Below are positions 1 to 10,112 of a stretch of DNA of 64,000 nt, one piece after another; positions within the stretch are counted from its first letter, which is position 1, and every line of letters starts with the position of its first letter. This DNA is from Agrypnia vestita (taxonomy: Eukaryota > Arthropoda > Insecta > Trichoptera > Phryganeidae), in NCBI GenBank assembly GCA_016648135.1, contig JADDOH010002129.1, positions 310,001-374,000 of the forward strand. The letters run 5' to 3'. The position numbers and the translations under genes are program-made. The notes beneath the pieces were generated by a model. The model ran no database searches, was not told where the DNA came from, and saw only the letters and a program-made list of their open reading frames with translations.

Positions 1-43
1 GGCATAATGAGATTGCACAATAATTTGTAACATCGCTGACTAT

Positions 44-354
44 GCCCGCAAAGGAGGCTAATGTCGTCATCAATTCGTACCAAAAGAGTACATGATTCTT
101 CAAACACCGGCCTAAAAGAAAGGCGCCTCAAGACAACACACATCATCAGAAACTCGTACCAAAAGAGTACGGCCTTCTCAATTATAAGCCTAAAAGAGAG
201 GCGTCACAGGATCACATCTCGTAAAGAAGAGATAGAGTCTCGGGATGCAGTAAGTTCCGGAGGAACAAGGGGGGCCGTTTAGTCACTTAGGAAGTCGGCC
301 ACCGGGTTTAGGCGGGCGCGGAGCCTCTACCCCTCTCAGCAGAGATGCTGAGGG
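44..354 (+). other. Array of small stem-loops in the LTR
   Basis: A row of short hairpins with purine loops is visible. They are GTAC/GTAC with loop CAAAAGA (77-91), GCCT/AGGC with loop AAAAGAA (110-124), CGTAC/GTACG with loop CAAAAGA (155-171), GCCT/AGGC with loop AAAAGAG (188-202) and ATCTC/GAGAT with loop GTAAAGAA (216-233). The last is a stronger CTCAGCA/TGCTGAG stem closing a GAGA loop (333-354). A weak GCC/GGC stem at 44-58 precedes them. The same array recurs at 8476-8786. It lies in what should be transcribed leader of the element, so packaging, dimerisation or translation control are possible roles. Function is inference. Confidence 0.55.
61..282 (+). CDS. Small basic ORF in the left LTR, doubtful
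   Basis: This is a 73-codon frame rich in Lys, Arg, Ser and Glu, with no recognised domain. It is kept open in both LTR copies (here and at 8493-8714) with only a few changes. Its repeated Lys-Glu-Arg-Arg blocks come directly from the repeated AAAAGA hairpin loops, so the reading frame may be a by-product of RNA structure. The purine-rich GGAGG just before the ATG resembles a bacterial ribosome site but means nothing in a eukaryote. A short leader ORF cannot be excluded. Confidence 0.15.
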   Translation: MSSSIRTKRVHDSSNTGLKERRLKTTHIIRNSYQKSTAFSIISLKERRHRITSRKEEIESRDAVSSGGTRGAV

Positions 355-1441
355 TTTAAAAAATCAAAACTTAGCATTCAAAGAAACTATTATTTCATAT
401 AAACTCACGGGCTGTTGTAGAATCCTTTCGAACAAACCATCCCCGAGACCTTATCTACTTATTAATAAAGAAGTTTCGCTTCAAAAATGTCGTATTTCGT
501 AAATAGCAAATATATGTATTATTTTCTCACGCAATTAATATGAACAGGTTCATACACGTCTAAGACGACACCATTCAAGGTAAGAATTTGCTAATACAAA
601 GTGTTTATGATTATTAATTTCAATGTTATTTAATATGTGTGAATTTTTCCCTTTGCGCCGTTCGAACGATTTTACTGGTTTGCCTCCAATCGAAAATGTT
701 TTATTTCTAATACACGAATTCTTTCTAGTGAACGTATTTTATTGTAACATAAATGTATAGATTATTAGGTTCGTTAGATGTTTTATTACGTAATATTATG
801 CAATTGTTTCCACACTGCTCCTATAAAAGAATTTGAAGTTATTACGATACACAACGGGGTCCTTCATCCATTAGACGAATCATGTGCCAATTCAACGACG
901 TATTACGAATAGTATATATTGTATTTATCGAGTTTTAGTCGCATTTATTATTTCTAGTGAGGTTTTTAGTATTGGTTCCAGGCGCCATTATGAGGCGGAA
1001 ATAGTTCATATTCATAGCCCGACTGCAATAGGTATTTTTGTCGCGTAAGAGGTAGCACTTTTGGGAATGTAACTGTGTTTTATGTTTCGTCCCTGACGGA
1101 CAGGATGGTGTAGCTGTGGCTATTTAGGTGATATACTTGGTAAATGCAAGGGGCATTAGGTATTATCGATATAGTATGCGAACCCAAGATGTTAGAATTA
1201 TTTCAGTTAATACGTATTTTTAGTTAATTTATCGTATAGAACAATTTCTGATAGTATAGAACATTATTTCATATGAAAAGTTGAATTTTAGTAGTAGTAA
1301 TATTTCTGTATTGAATATTTAATTTTTAACAACTATTTTCGCTAACATCATACGGCAAATGACTTTATTCATTGCAATGAAATTTATATTATTTAATATT
1401 ATTTTCTACGACGTATTTTTGACGGGTCACCCCATAGGATT

Positions 1442-1764
1442 CATCACATTGTTAGCCGCGGCCAGGAGTTGGCAAATCAATTGAATATAATAGCTAAAAT
1501 TAAATATCAACTCGCGGCGATTAAGCAACGGCCTTTTAAATAAATTATTAATACAAAATTCATCGTTAATACGTTAGGAAGACCCTCTATCTAACGGGAT
1601 CATCACAGTGCTTACCGTGACCAGGAGAACGATTTATATCGAAATACAATAAAATGCTTTATAATATTAATTGAACATCATTTCGACATTAAATACAGTC
1701 TGCTCGATTTGATTAGGACCCACTATCTCTGTGGATCATCACAGTGGTGCCGTGACCAGGAGGA
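1442..1764 (+). repeat. Tandem LTR-end / primer-binding-site units, left copy
   Basis: CATCACA followed by a PBS-like block ending in CCAGGAG occurs three times, at 1442, 1601 and 1737, spaced 159 and 136 bp apart. The blocks after CATCACA grade from degenerate (GCCGCGGCCAGGAG) through intermediate (ACCGTGACCAGGAG) to intact (TGCCGTGACCAGGAG). Units two and three also share a preceding TTAGGA..ACCC.CTATCT block. The structure reads as successive old LTR ends swallowed into a growing LTR. The right LTR has four such ends (10113, 10274, 10411 and 10571). Confidence 0.65.
1745..1761 (+). other. Primer-binding site, tRNA-His type
   Basis: TGGTGCCGTGACCAGGA lies one base after the LTR-terminal CATCACA. 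It is complementary to CCA plus the acceptor and T-arm side of a typical animal tRNA-His, a primer used by several insect LTR elements. This fixes the LTR/interior boundary and the plus orientation of the element. The tRNA match is from memory of the tRNA-His sequence and was not searched. Confidence 0.7.
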
Positions 1765-2336
1765 GCGTATTCGTTGGACTCATTTGCATAGTAATAAAAT
1801 CATTTTGGTTTAGTTAATATTATAAATGAAAGAAAATATTTGATTATAAAAGCGGTTTTATTTAAACAATCGCGGACCACGGTCCGTGACATCAAAGAAA
1901 AAAGATTGAGCATTTATGTGAACCACGTACTGAGATTTGTAGACAAACGTGATACTAGGTATTAGAAATTTCTTTAGGTTGTTTGTCATATAGATAGTTG
2001 GCATTTTTATTATTTAATATTTTGTGAACGAAAATTATTGTAGTAATTTTGGTCCTTGTGATATATTAGTTCGATTTTGGAATGCCTGTTTCTTTGTAAA
2101 AGTATTGCTCCATTTTATAGAATATGTGATTTATTTCATATCTCATTCATTTTATGTGGTTTGAATTCAAATGATTCACATTTGAAAAATATTTTAATAA
2201 TTGTTTGAATGCGATCTCACAAGTAAGCCACCGTCACAATCTAAAAAAGACCATCGGGATTTGCGGATCGCAGTATAACAAATATGTAGTTAGGATTCAA
2301 ACGATTCACGTTTGAAAGGTTTTAATTATTGCATTT

Positions 2337-2717
2337 GTGTTTGTGTTTCGCAAATATACCACCGAACACGGCCAAAGCCGCCGGGTTTGCGAGCGCTGTG
2401 TAATGGGAGAGCACGCGCGACACGGTTCCCCATACAGTACCGTCCAGGGTCATGTTCCGCCCGACTGCGAGCGTTCACGAAATAGACCGGAGACGTTTGA
2501 GGGTTTAAGGTTTAACAAGTTCGACCTTCGCGCTCGGGCTAGTACGAAGGGACAGTTAGCTGCTCCACTGAAACGGATTCGCACGGCGCCCGAAATGCAA
2601 AAATATACACCTGTATTACGGGCAGATCACCGCGACAGATTTCAGCGCGCGCCACGGAGGGTTTATGATAGCTTAAAATTCGGTTTTAATTTAATTTCTT
2701 ATATTAATATAAACTAA
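2337..2717 (+). CDS. Unrecognised basic 126-codon ORF in the element interior
   Basis: This frame is locally richer in GC (about 2365-2670) than its surroundings. The predicted protein is basic, with many Arg and a Cys-Glu-Arg-Cys motif near residues 18-21, and it has no CCHC zinc knuckle or other gag hallmark. Its position about 570 bp after the primer-binding site is where gag would start, so it could be a gag remnant or a chance frame in GC-rich leader sequence. No function is assigned. Confidence 0.2.
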   Translation: MFVFRKYTTEHGQSRRVCERCVMGEHARHGSPYSTVQGHVPPDCERSRNRPETFEGLRFNKFDLRARASTKGQLAAPLKRIRTAPEMQKYTPVLRADHRDRFQRAPRRVYDSLKFGFNLISYININ

Positions 2718-4480
2718 TAATTAACCCACGCTAGATAAAATCTGTTCAGTGGCAAATATTTTCGCTTACGAGTTATGCAATAGTAATTAATAATAATAGC
2801 GGAAAAATATAAAAGTAAAAATAAATATAAAAACCGGATAACAATTTAGTAGAAAATATAAACACGAGAATATATGAATCTAAAAGAAAAGAAGATATAA
2901 AAACGAAAACTTTTATGATATTAAAAAGGGTTTCTATATTTGAAAAAAAAAGATCTTTAAATTCAGCTAAATTTTTACAGATAATAATTACAAAAAAAAT
3001 TAATTGATTATAGTATTCTTCCAAATCTACTTGTGTTATTTGATAACTTTCACGTGCATGTTTCGGAGATACCTTTTTATCGTCAAGGTGTTATATTAAA
3101 AATTGTCCTAAAAAAATAAAATGTCAATCTACAATGTTGCTGAATTAATTGAAAAAAAATAATAATTTCCTTCATTGATTTATTATGGTTCTTAATTATT
3201 CTAATTATCTAAATGTGTTCTTAATTGTTATACACAGTTATATACGGTTCTGGTTATTCAAACTAATTATAATTTCTTTGTTGTATGCAGGATTGATAGA
3301 CTTGTTCGTAATATAAACACAGACGCGTATTGTTGCACGAAATAATTATTTGAGTTTCTTGTTTTGATCTAAAATTATTTTGATTTGAATTACAAGAATA
3401 AAATTGCTTCCATTTTTATTTACAAGACGGCCTGGCATATGAATTAAAATGGTCATACTACCGCCATCTAGCGGAAATCAGAGAAAGTTTTGAGCCTTCG
3501 CTAGTATTAGTCTATAGGAAGCGGTAATAGAGAGCGCAATATATATATACTCTTAGTAACGAATAATTAAAAATTGGACTTGTTTTTTTTTTATATATAT
3601 TCCTTTGTTTCGCTTCATTGCAACGTTAATTGAAATTGTTTTATCTTCATTAATAAATATTATATTACAATATACGTTGATATAGCTTATTTATAGGCAG
3701 AGTAGAAATAAACATCTCACTACTTCAAATTTCGTACGTATCTATATAAGGATTGTTTTAGTTTTAGGCGCAATCTTCTTGGAAATAATACAAAAGTAAA
3801 TCCGGAATTAACGATATGTGAGTTTCTTCAAGTTTTGAGAAATCGTAACGCTATGATTGATAAAGCATTTATTGTTTTTACTATACATTGGGTGTATGTA
3901 GAAATCCTTTTGAATAGTGATAAAATAAAATAAAAAAGAAATTTTCAGGAGAGCTTTTGAATTCTTCTTTAACATTTTGAAAAAAAAAAATTTTGAAAAT
4001 AGATTTTACCGGGAGGACTTTGAAAAAAACCTTTTTATATAGTAATAGCATCATCATTAGATTCATCCACCTTCATGCGTCGTCGTGACCATTACTTTTA
4101 GATTAGGGTAGGAAGATTAGTCGTTTGGATCTTGAATAGATTCCAGTCGTATAGCAAGCCGAATTATACGTTAGGAATTCTTGATTCAGTTACACACATA
4201 CATCTTCTGTGGATATCAGTGTTGGTGACGACTACTACAGCTAGTACAGATATTAGGGTTCACCTCTTCTGATTTGTAACAGTGTACTTCGTTAAACATG
4301 TTCGCGTTGTTAAAGGAACACTTTAAAATTTTATAATGTTATGTTACATATAAGTATGGGGATGATGAATACGGAACATAGTAATAAAGTTGTTTTAGGT
4401 TTTCAATAAGTTTTGGGAGGAACAATATTACAGTTATACGGAGGATTTGCGCCTGATTATTTGACAAACGCTTAAAAATC

Positions 4481-6350
4481 TGGGGGAAGACAGGTTAGTA
4501 GGGAATAGCTATGGGAAACTTTTCTAGACATCTGGATCCACTTCTTCTACAAACATGCGTCGTCTTTAGATATCACTCTTGAGGGTTGGCTGGAAAGTTA
4601 ATTGAGACGGATAATAGTTATATATACTCTTACGTTCTACAATTATCGAAGAGGTTGTTCCTACCCTTTTCTTCCACTTCTTCTTCTTCGTCTTCTTGTT
4701 ATTCGTATATGCTATCGGTTATATATATATTTTCGTTCCCCTTTTTATTTATATTGACTTCAATAGCGTCTTCTTCTTCTTCGGTACGAAGGTTTTTTTT
4801 ATTGGTTATGTTCACTCTAGTCTTCTTCCTCTTTGAATACATACCGTTTATGCTTCTCTTCTATAAATAGCAATTATTACAATACGTTGCAACTACTTTT
4901 CGTCTTATGGTATATCTTACGACTACTTCTCTACTTTCTTCTTCTTCTTCTTTTCCTTTTACTACATTCTTTTCTTCTTCTTCTTCTTTTCTTCTTCTTT
5001 CTTCTCTCTTCTTTCTTCTTCTTCTTTTTCCTATTCTCTTATTTCTTCTTTACTATTCGCTTCTCCACTTTCTTCTTCTTCTTTTTTTCCTATAACTACA
5101 TTCATTTCGTCTTCTTCCGTTTATCTTATACTTATCAACTGTTTTACTTTGTCTTCTCTTCATCTTCTTCTCCTTCTTTTCCTATAACTACATTCATGAC
5201 TTCTTCTTCCGTTTATCTTATAATTTTCGAATGTTTTTCTACGTCTTTTCTTCATCTTCTTTTGTCCTTTACCTACTACTACATTCACGTCTTCTTCTAA
5301 TTTTATAACTTTCGACTTCTTCTTCTTCGTCTTTATCTATTACTACACTCGGTTGTGACTTTTCTTCTTTATCTTATGCCTTTCAATGGATTCATTTTCT
5401 TCTTCTTCTGTTGTCATCCACTACTTTTGCGGCTTCTTCTTCTTCTTCTTCTTCTTCATCATATTACACCAATAATAAATTATGGCAGTCATTACAGTAT
5501 ACGTGGAATATTGAGGACAATTGGCTGATTCTACATAATAGGAAATGTACTGCGCATATGTATAAGGTTCATAACACAGGTGGGGTACTAGAGTTCATTT
5601 TGTCGCGGTTTGCAATCATAGTAGGAATATGCGGTTGACCATTCACTCGGCTAAAACAGGACTATACGAGTTTCAGATAGAAGAGGTTGTATAGTTTGGG
5701 GGAAGGGGGAATTAGAGTTGTGTTACAAGATGGTGAACACTTGTCGGGGTACACCATGGTAGCATAGCAAGGAATAGTTATTGGAAACCTTTTTGACAAC
5801 TGGATTATGATTGAAGCTCTACTTCTTTAACAAGTGTGCATCGTCTTTGGGCATCTCTTTTGAGGGTTAGCTGGACAGTTAGTTGAAACGACGCCCAACG
5901 GTTATTGAAGGGACTTGTCCATTTGCGACTAGTCATTAGAAAATTTGGAGGCAGACTGCACTTTTTCTTTTTAGAGTGGATAGCAAGTATCATCGTCATC
6001 ACGCTTACTCGTGTACGGAGGATATTGAGATCGAAGGGTTTGCTCTATATATTAGGAAGCTGGTTGTTAAATTTATATGAATAGATTGTACATTAATTCA
6101 TAGGTTAACATAATTCTGGAACTTCAGATTTATCGTAGCTCGCATTTCATAGGAGAAATATACAGTTAATATTTACTCGGTTGAGTTGGTTTGTATAGCT
6201 TGAAGGGGATGTGGGGAGTGTTAGTGGGAGTATATTCTGGGGGAAGGGAGGTATATGCTGGGGAAAGTAGTATAGAGTTGCGAGGTGGTGAACACTAGGA
6301 GTGCACCATTGTAAGGGAAGCAAGGAGGATAACAAAGTGGGGGAAGGAGC
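4481..6350 (+). repeat. Repeated purine-tract blocks in the element interior
   Basis: A block at about 4496-4610 (AGGGAATAGCTATGG, then TGCGTCGTCTTTAG, then TTGAGGGTTGGCTGG) recurs in altered form at about 5767-5890. A second block, opening with TGGGGGAAGGGGGAA (5697-5711) and containing GGTGAACACT, recurs at 6238-6330. In total, purine tracts of the form TGGGGGAAG lie at 4481, 5697, 6238, 6259 (shorter) and 6338. They resemble the true polypurine tract at 6743. Confidence 0.5.
4660..5460 (+). repeat. CTT/TTC-rich low-complexity tract
   Basis: About 800 bp is dominated by imperfect TTC/CTT triplets, with short interspersed phrases that themselves recur, such as CCTATAACTACATTCAT near 5088 and again near 5182. 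It translates into meaningless Ser/Phe/Leu-rich frames. It lies in the interior of the large LTR element and may be a decayed microsatellite expansion. Confidence 0.75.
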
Positions 6351-6742
6351 GTCCCTTTTAAGTGTTGATAACAGGATGGAACTTGAGTGGTTAGCAGACA
6401 CAATAATGACATTACTGAGGCATTCAATCGATTATGAAGAATCGAACCTTTTCAGTCAATTGAAAAAATTATGTACAGTCCCTTTCGCTTTCAAATCTTA
6501 TATTTGTATTAGTTGTACACTTTTCATTTGAATGACAGGCAGATGGTTTACAGTAGCTTTAAATACGCAAAGAAGGTTCCATTGAAAAGGAGACCCTAAT
6601 AGAAATATAGTACGCACTGAAAGAACAACGATTTATTTTAAAAGGAATTTTAGAAACTCTTGATAAGTATCACGAAATATACTATCCTATTGGGTTATTT
6701 AGCAGATAGGCTTGGTCTGATAGATCATTCCTCTCTCTAAAT

Positions 6743-6752
6743 AAGGGGGAAG
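6743..6752 (+). other. Polypurine tract
   Basis: AAGGGGGAAG is followed by one C and then by the LTR start TGTGATG at 6754. This is the expected plus-strand primer at the 3' end of an LTR element interior. It supports the boundary of the right LTR. Confidence 0.65.
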
Positions 6753-7129
6753 CTGTGATGGTCGACATAGAGATAGATTTAATAAATTTAGAAAATCTTA
6801 AAATAATAATATTCAAGTAAGTCAAGTATGGAAATCAAAAATATGTTTCTTCTGTTTGGAATCGTTTAAAAGTAAAAGCCTGATATATTTCTTCTTAAGA
6901 TTCTATGTATTACAAGAGGCTAACAAAATATTGAATATTCAGCTATACAAGTAATATTTCTTAGATCTTTATTATACCATAGATATAATTCTGTGTTAAA
7001 TTAATATCGTTTGCCAATCCTAATAGACTCGACCTTGTGAGTAGGTGCGAACGAGCCTTTATTATTTATGAATCAGAATAGTAAGTCTCGCGTGTAGCGG
7101 GTGCTTAACTATTATTTTAACGAAACGGA

Positions 7130-7325
7130 CCAATCACAGGCGCGCTTTGCCTTCGACGGGTTGAGCCGGAGGCGACCGTCCTGATGGCTGAATCCGGCCA
7201 ATGGCGAGCGCCGGCGGTGAGGTCATCGGGCATAGGATGAGTCACTGCACTAGCGTGGATTTCAGAGGTATGGTGAAATCATTACTATAAAAGGAGCGAA
7301 CGCGATATACTCAGCCCCTTCAGTT
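7130..7325 (+). promoter_or_regulatory. LTR promoter with AP-1-like site, CCAAT motifs and TATA box
   Basis: A GC-richer stretch holds ACCAATCAC (about 7130) and GCCAATGGC (about 7197). It also has a perfect AP-1-type TGAGTCA (about 7239) and TATAAAAGG at 7286-7294. Downstream are TCAG (7311) and the arthropod-type initiator TCAGT (7320-7324), 27-36 bp from the TATA box, so transcription probably starts in 7313-7322. This is the U3 promoter of the element. Confidence 0.55.
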
Positions 7326-7424
7326 CGAGACCAGACTTGCGAGCGGGAGCGCTGCCCAACAGACTACCGACGGAGCCCTGAGTTCCAGAACAGCATTTGC
7401 GGACGGAGTTGCTGCCCGGACTTA
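7321..7424 (+). repeat. Duplicated leader segment just after the start site
   Basis: A block of about 43 bp starting CAGTTCGAGACCAGACTTGC and containing GCGCTGCCC recurs 60 bp later as GAGTTCCAGAACAGCATTTG ... GTTGCTGCCC. It is an imperfect direct repeat at the 5' end of the predicted transcript. Confidence 0.5.
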
Positions 7425-7607
7425 TGGAGGAATCTACCATTCATCAGTAGCAGAGAGGATCATACCGCCACTGTGTAACAGCTAAGGAACACATTTATAT
7501 TATCTATCGATTAATTATTTTCACTATTGAAATGTATTTATTTTGGGAAGATTTAAAATCGGAACAATAATGTATAATTAATATCACGATTTCTTGTGTG
7601 ATCTTGG

Positions 7608-7920
7608 CTCAATTCGTACGGGAATATCTCCCAAACGAATATATTTTGATGCTTGGGGATTTTCATACCATTTGTATTAACAATTGATTTTACGGAGCTC
7701 TATAAGCAGTGCTTAATAGATTCATAATATTGTCGACGCGTTATGTATTGCATAACCAGATATCAATCCAAATCGTACGAGAAATTCTTCCGAACGAATA
7801 TATTTTAAAGTATGGGGATTTTCAAACTATTTTTACTAATAATTGAATACACGTAATTCTATAAGAAATGCTTAGTAGCCTTATAATAATTGTGTTGCGT
7901 AAGTATTGCGCAATCCGGTC
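7608..7920 (+). repeat. Tandem duplication of about 160 bp in the LTR
   Basis: The block at 7611-7760 (ATTCGTACGGGAATATCTCC ... CTTGGGGATTTTCA) recurs at 7771-7915 (AATCGTACGAGAAATTCTTC ... TATGGGGATTTTCA). The period of about 160 bp is close to the 136-161 bp spacing of the CATCACA units at the LTR's 3' end. Confidence 0.6.
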
Positions 7921-8492
7921 TTCAGTTAACTCTTTATGATTTGAGTACCTCGGTACATCTAGCTTAACAAGTAGCTTCAGAATGACGAGTAAAGGACAGA
8001 ATGGGGAAGTCTAACTAAAGATTGGGGATATCTGGTTTGTGTTAGCCTAGCTGGCTGAGGGGTGGATGATTGCCGGCACTTGGGCGTGGAACCCGCACAA
8101 GCCCCTGCAGGGCCCCTTAAAGGCGGGGTCCTCCTTGTTGCTCGGGGTCGTCAATAAACCGACCACCTAACCTCATCTGGCGCAAACTACTTAAACCAAC
8201 AAAAAGGTTCCCTTTGTCTTTGGAAGGATTTCCATGCTTGAATGCTGTAAAACCTTGATAGAAAACGTTAACTTCTATTTCGTCCTCTGTAAGAAAGACA
8301 GGGCAAGAATAAATATAAAAATCATTCACTCATATGGAATAGCTGGGATATTATAAATATGTTACTAACACTCTAACATTTGTCCAAAGTAAATGTTGCA
8401 AGATGCAGAATCGTGGGACGCCGCTCTGAAAAGGCATAATGAGATTGCACAATAATTTGTAACATCGCTGACTCTGCCCGCAAAGGAGGCTA

Positions 8493-8714
8493 ATGTCGTC
8501 ATCAATTCGTACCAAAAGAGTACATGATTCTTCAAACACCGGCCTAAAAGAAAGGCGCCTCAAGACAACACACATCATCAGAAACTCGTACCAAAAGAGT
8601 ACGGCCTTCTCAATTATAAGCCTAAAAGAAGGGCGTCACGGGATCACATCTCGTAAAGAAGAGATAGAGTCTCGGGATGCAGTAAGTTCCGGAGGAACAA
8701 GGGGGGCCGTTTAG
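8493..8714 (+). CDS. Second copy of the 73-codon LTR frame, doubtful
   Basis: This is the same frame as at 61-282, with a few amino-acid changes around residues 47-51 and no stop codon. It sits over the stem-loop array (8476-8786). One changed hairpin keeps a GCC/GGC stem despite substitutions, which favours RNA structure over protein as the conserved feature. Confidence 0.15.
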   Translation: MSSSIRTKRVHDSSNTGLKERRLKTTHIIRNSYQKSTAFSIISLKEGRHGITSRKEEIESRDAVSSGGTRGAV

Positions 8715-10112
8715 TCACTTAGGAAGTCGGCTACCGGGTTTAGGCGGGCGCGGAGCCTCTACCCCTCTCAGCAGAGATGCTGAGGGTTTAAAAAACCAAA
8801 ATTTAGCATTCAAAGAAACTATTATTTCATATAAACTCACGGGCTGTTGTAGAATCCTTTCGAACAAACCATCCCCGAGACCTTATCTACTTATTTATAA
8901 AGAAGTTTCGCTTCAAAAAAATGTATTATTTTGTAGGTAGAAAATATATGTATTATTTTCCCATGGAATTAATATGAACAGGTTCATGCACGTCTAGAAC
9001 GAAACCATTCAAGGTAAGAATTTGTTAATACAAAGTGTTTATAATTATTAATTTCAGTGTTATTTAATATGTGTGAATTTTTCCCTTTGCGCCGTTCAAA
9101 CGATTTTACTGGTTTGTCTCAAATCGAAAATGTTTTATTTCTAATACACGAATTCTTCTGGTGAACGTATTTTATTGTAACATAAATGTATAGATTATTA
9201 GGTTCGTTAGATGATTTTATTACGTAATATTATGCAATTGTTTCCACACTGCTCCTATAAAAGAATTTGAAGTTATTACGATACACAACGGGGTCCTTCA
9301 TCCATTAGACGAATCATGTGCCAATTCAACGACGTATTACGAATAGTATATATTGTATTTATCGAGATTTAGTCGCATTTATTATTTCTAGTGAGATTTT
9401 TAGTATTGGTTCCAGGCGCCATTATGAGGCGGAAATAGTTCATATTCATAGCCCGACTGCAATAGGTATTTTTGTCGCGTAAGAGGTAGCACTTTTAGAA
9501 ATATAACCATGTTTTATGTTTAGTCCCTGACGGACAGGATGGTATAGCTGTGGCTATTTAGGTAATATACTTAGTAAATGCAAAGGGCATTAGGTATTTT
9601 CAATATAGTATGCGAACCCAAGATGATAGAAATATTTTAGTTCCTATAATTTCATTGAATATTTGCTGCAGAATAATATTTGATGAGAGAAGTAGTTAAT
9701 ATTCCATTCAAAGCAAAAGTTTTAGTCAATATCTTTATAGGTAATATTCAACAGCAAATTAGAAATATTTTAGTTAATATTTTTAGTTAATTTTGCATTC
9801 AAAAGCGCAATTTTCACAGAATAATTATTTCCAGTTAATAATATATATTTTAGTTAAATGTATAGTTAGCACAGGCAGAGTATTAATATTGTATAGAATA
9901 CATTATTTATAATATTTCAAGAAGGTATAATATTTTATTCCGCGATCCTTTTATAGTTACAGCGTATCTGTCGACCTCGGCCGTTGCCACCCGCGCCATA
10001 CAACTATTTTCGCTAACATCATACGGCAAATGACTTTATTCATTGCAATGAAATTTATATTATTTAATATTATTTTCCACGACGTATTTTTGACGGGACA
10101 CCCCATAGGATT

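Larger units (their letters stand above)
1..1743 (+). mobile_element. Left LTR of a giant non-coding LTR retroelement (partial)
   Basis: The sequence from position 1 is repeated in direct orientation from 8433 with few substitutions, so this is the 3' part of a long terminal repeat whose start lies upstream of the window. It ends in CATCACA at 1737-1743, the inverse of the TGTGATG that opens the right LTR at 6754, and a primer-binding site follows after one base. The two copies differ by about 240 bp: 156 bp here (1174-1329) against 393 bp in the right copy (9608-10000). They also differ in the number of units at the 3' end. The LTR would therefore be about 3.6-3.8 kb, very long for an insect element. 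Whether both copies belong to one insertion cannot be proved because the upstream target duplication is outside the window. Confidence 0.7.
1762..6742 (+). mobile_element. Interior of the giant LTR element, no gag/pol seen
   Basis: This stretch of about 5 kb lies between the primer-binding site and the polypurine tract. I see no protease, reverse transcriptase, RNase H or integrase motif on either strand. The longest frame of interest is 126 codons at 2337-2717. The rest is AT-rich sequence, a long CTT-rich tract (4660-5460) and repeated purine-rich blocks. Large LTRs plus a long non-coding interior match the LARD type of non-autonomous retrotransposon described in plants. Movement would need proteins from a related autonomous element. 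Confidence 0.55.

Noticed and set aside
50..63. Perfect Shine-Dalgarno-like AAGGAGG before the ATG at 61, suggesting a bacterial gene
   Set aside because: The window has SINEs, LINEs, spliced-exon signals and no operon structure. The motif is chance in a purine-rich hairpin region.
1570..1625. TTAGGACCC before the LTR end as a captured piece of the tRNA-His primer
   Set aside because: The 10-base match to tRNA-His is in sense orientation while the PBS is antisense, so it cannot be simple primer read-through and may be coincidence.
4586..5300. Open frames of 94 and 155 codons rich in Ser, Phe and Leu
   Set aside because: They are translations of the CTT/TTC low-complexity tract with no domain.
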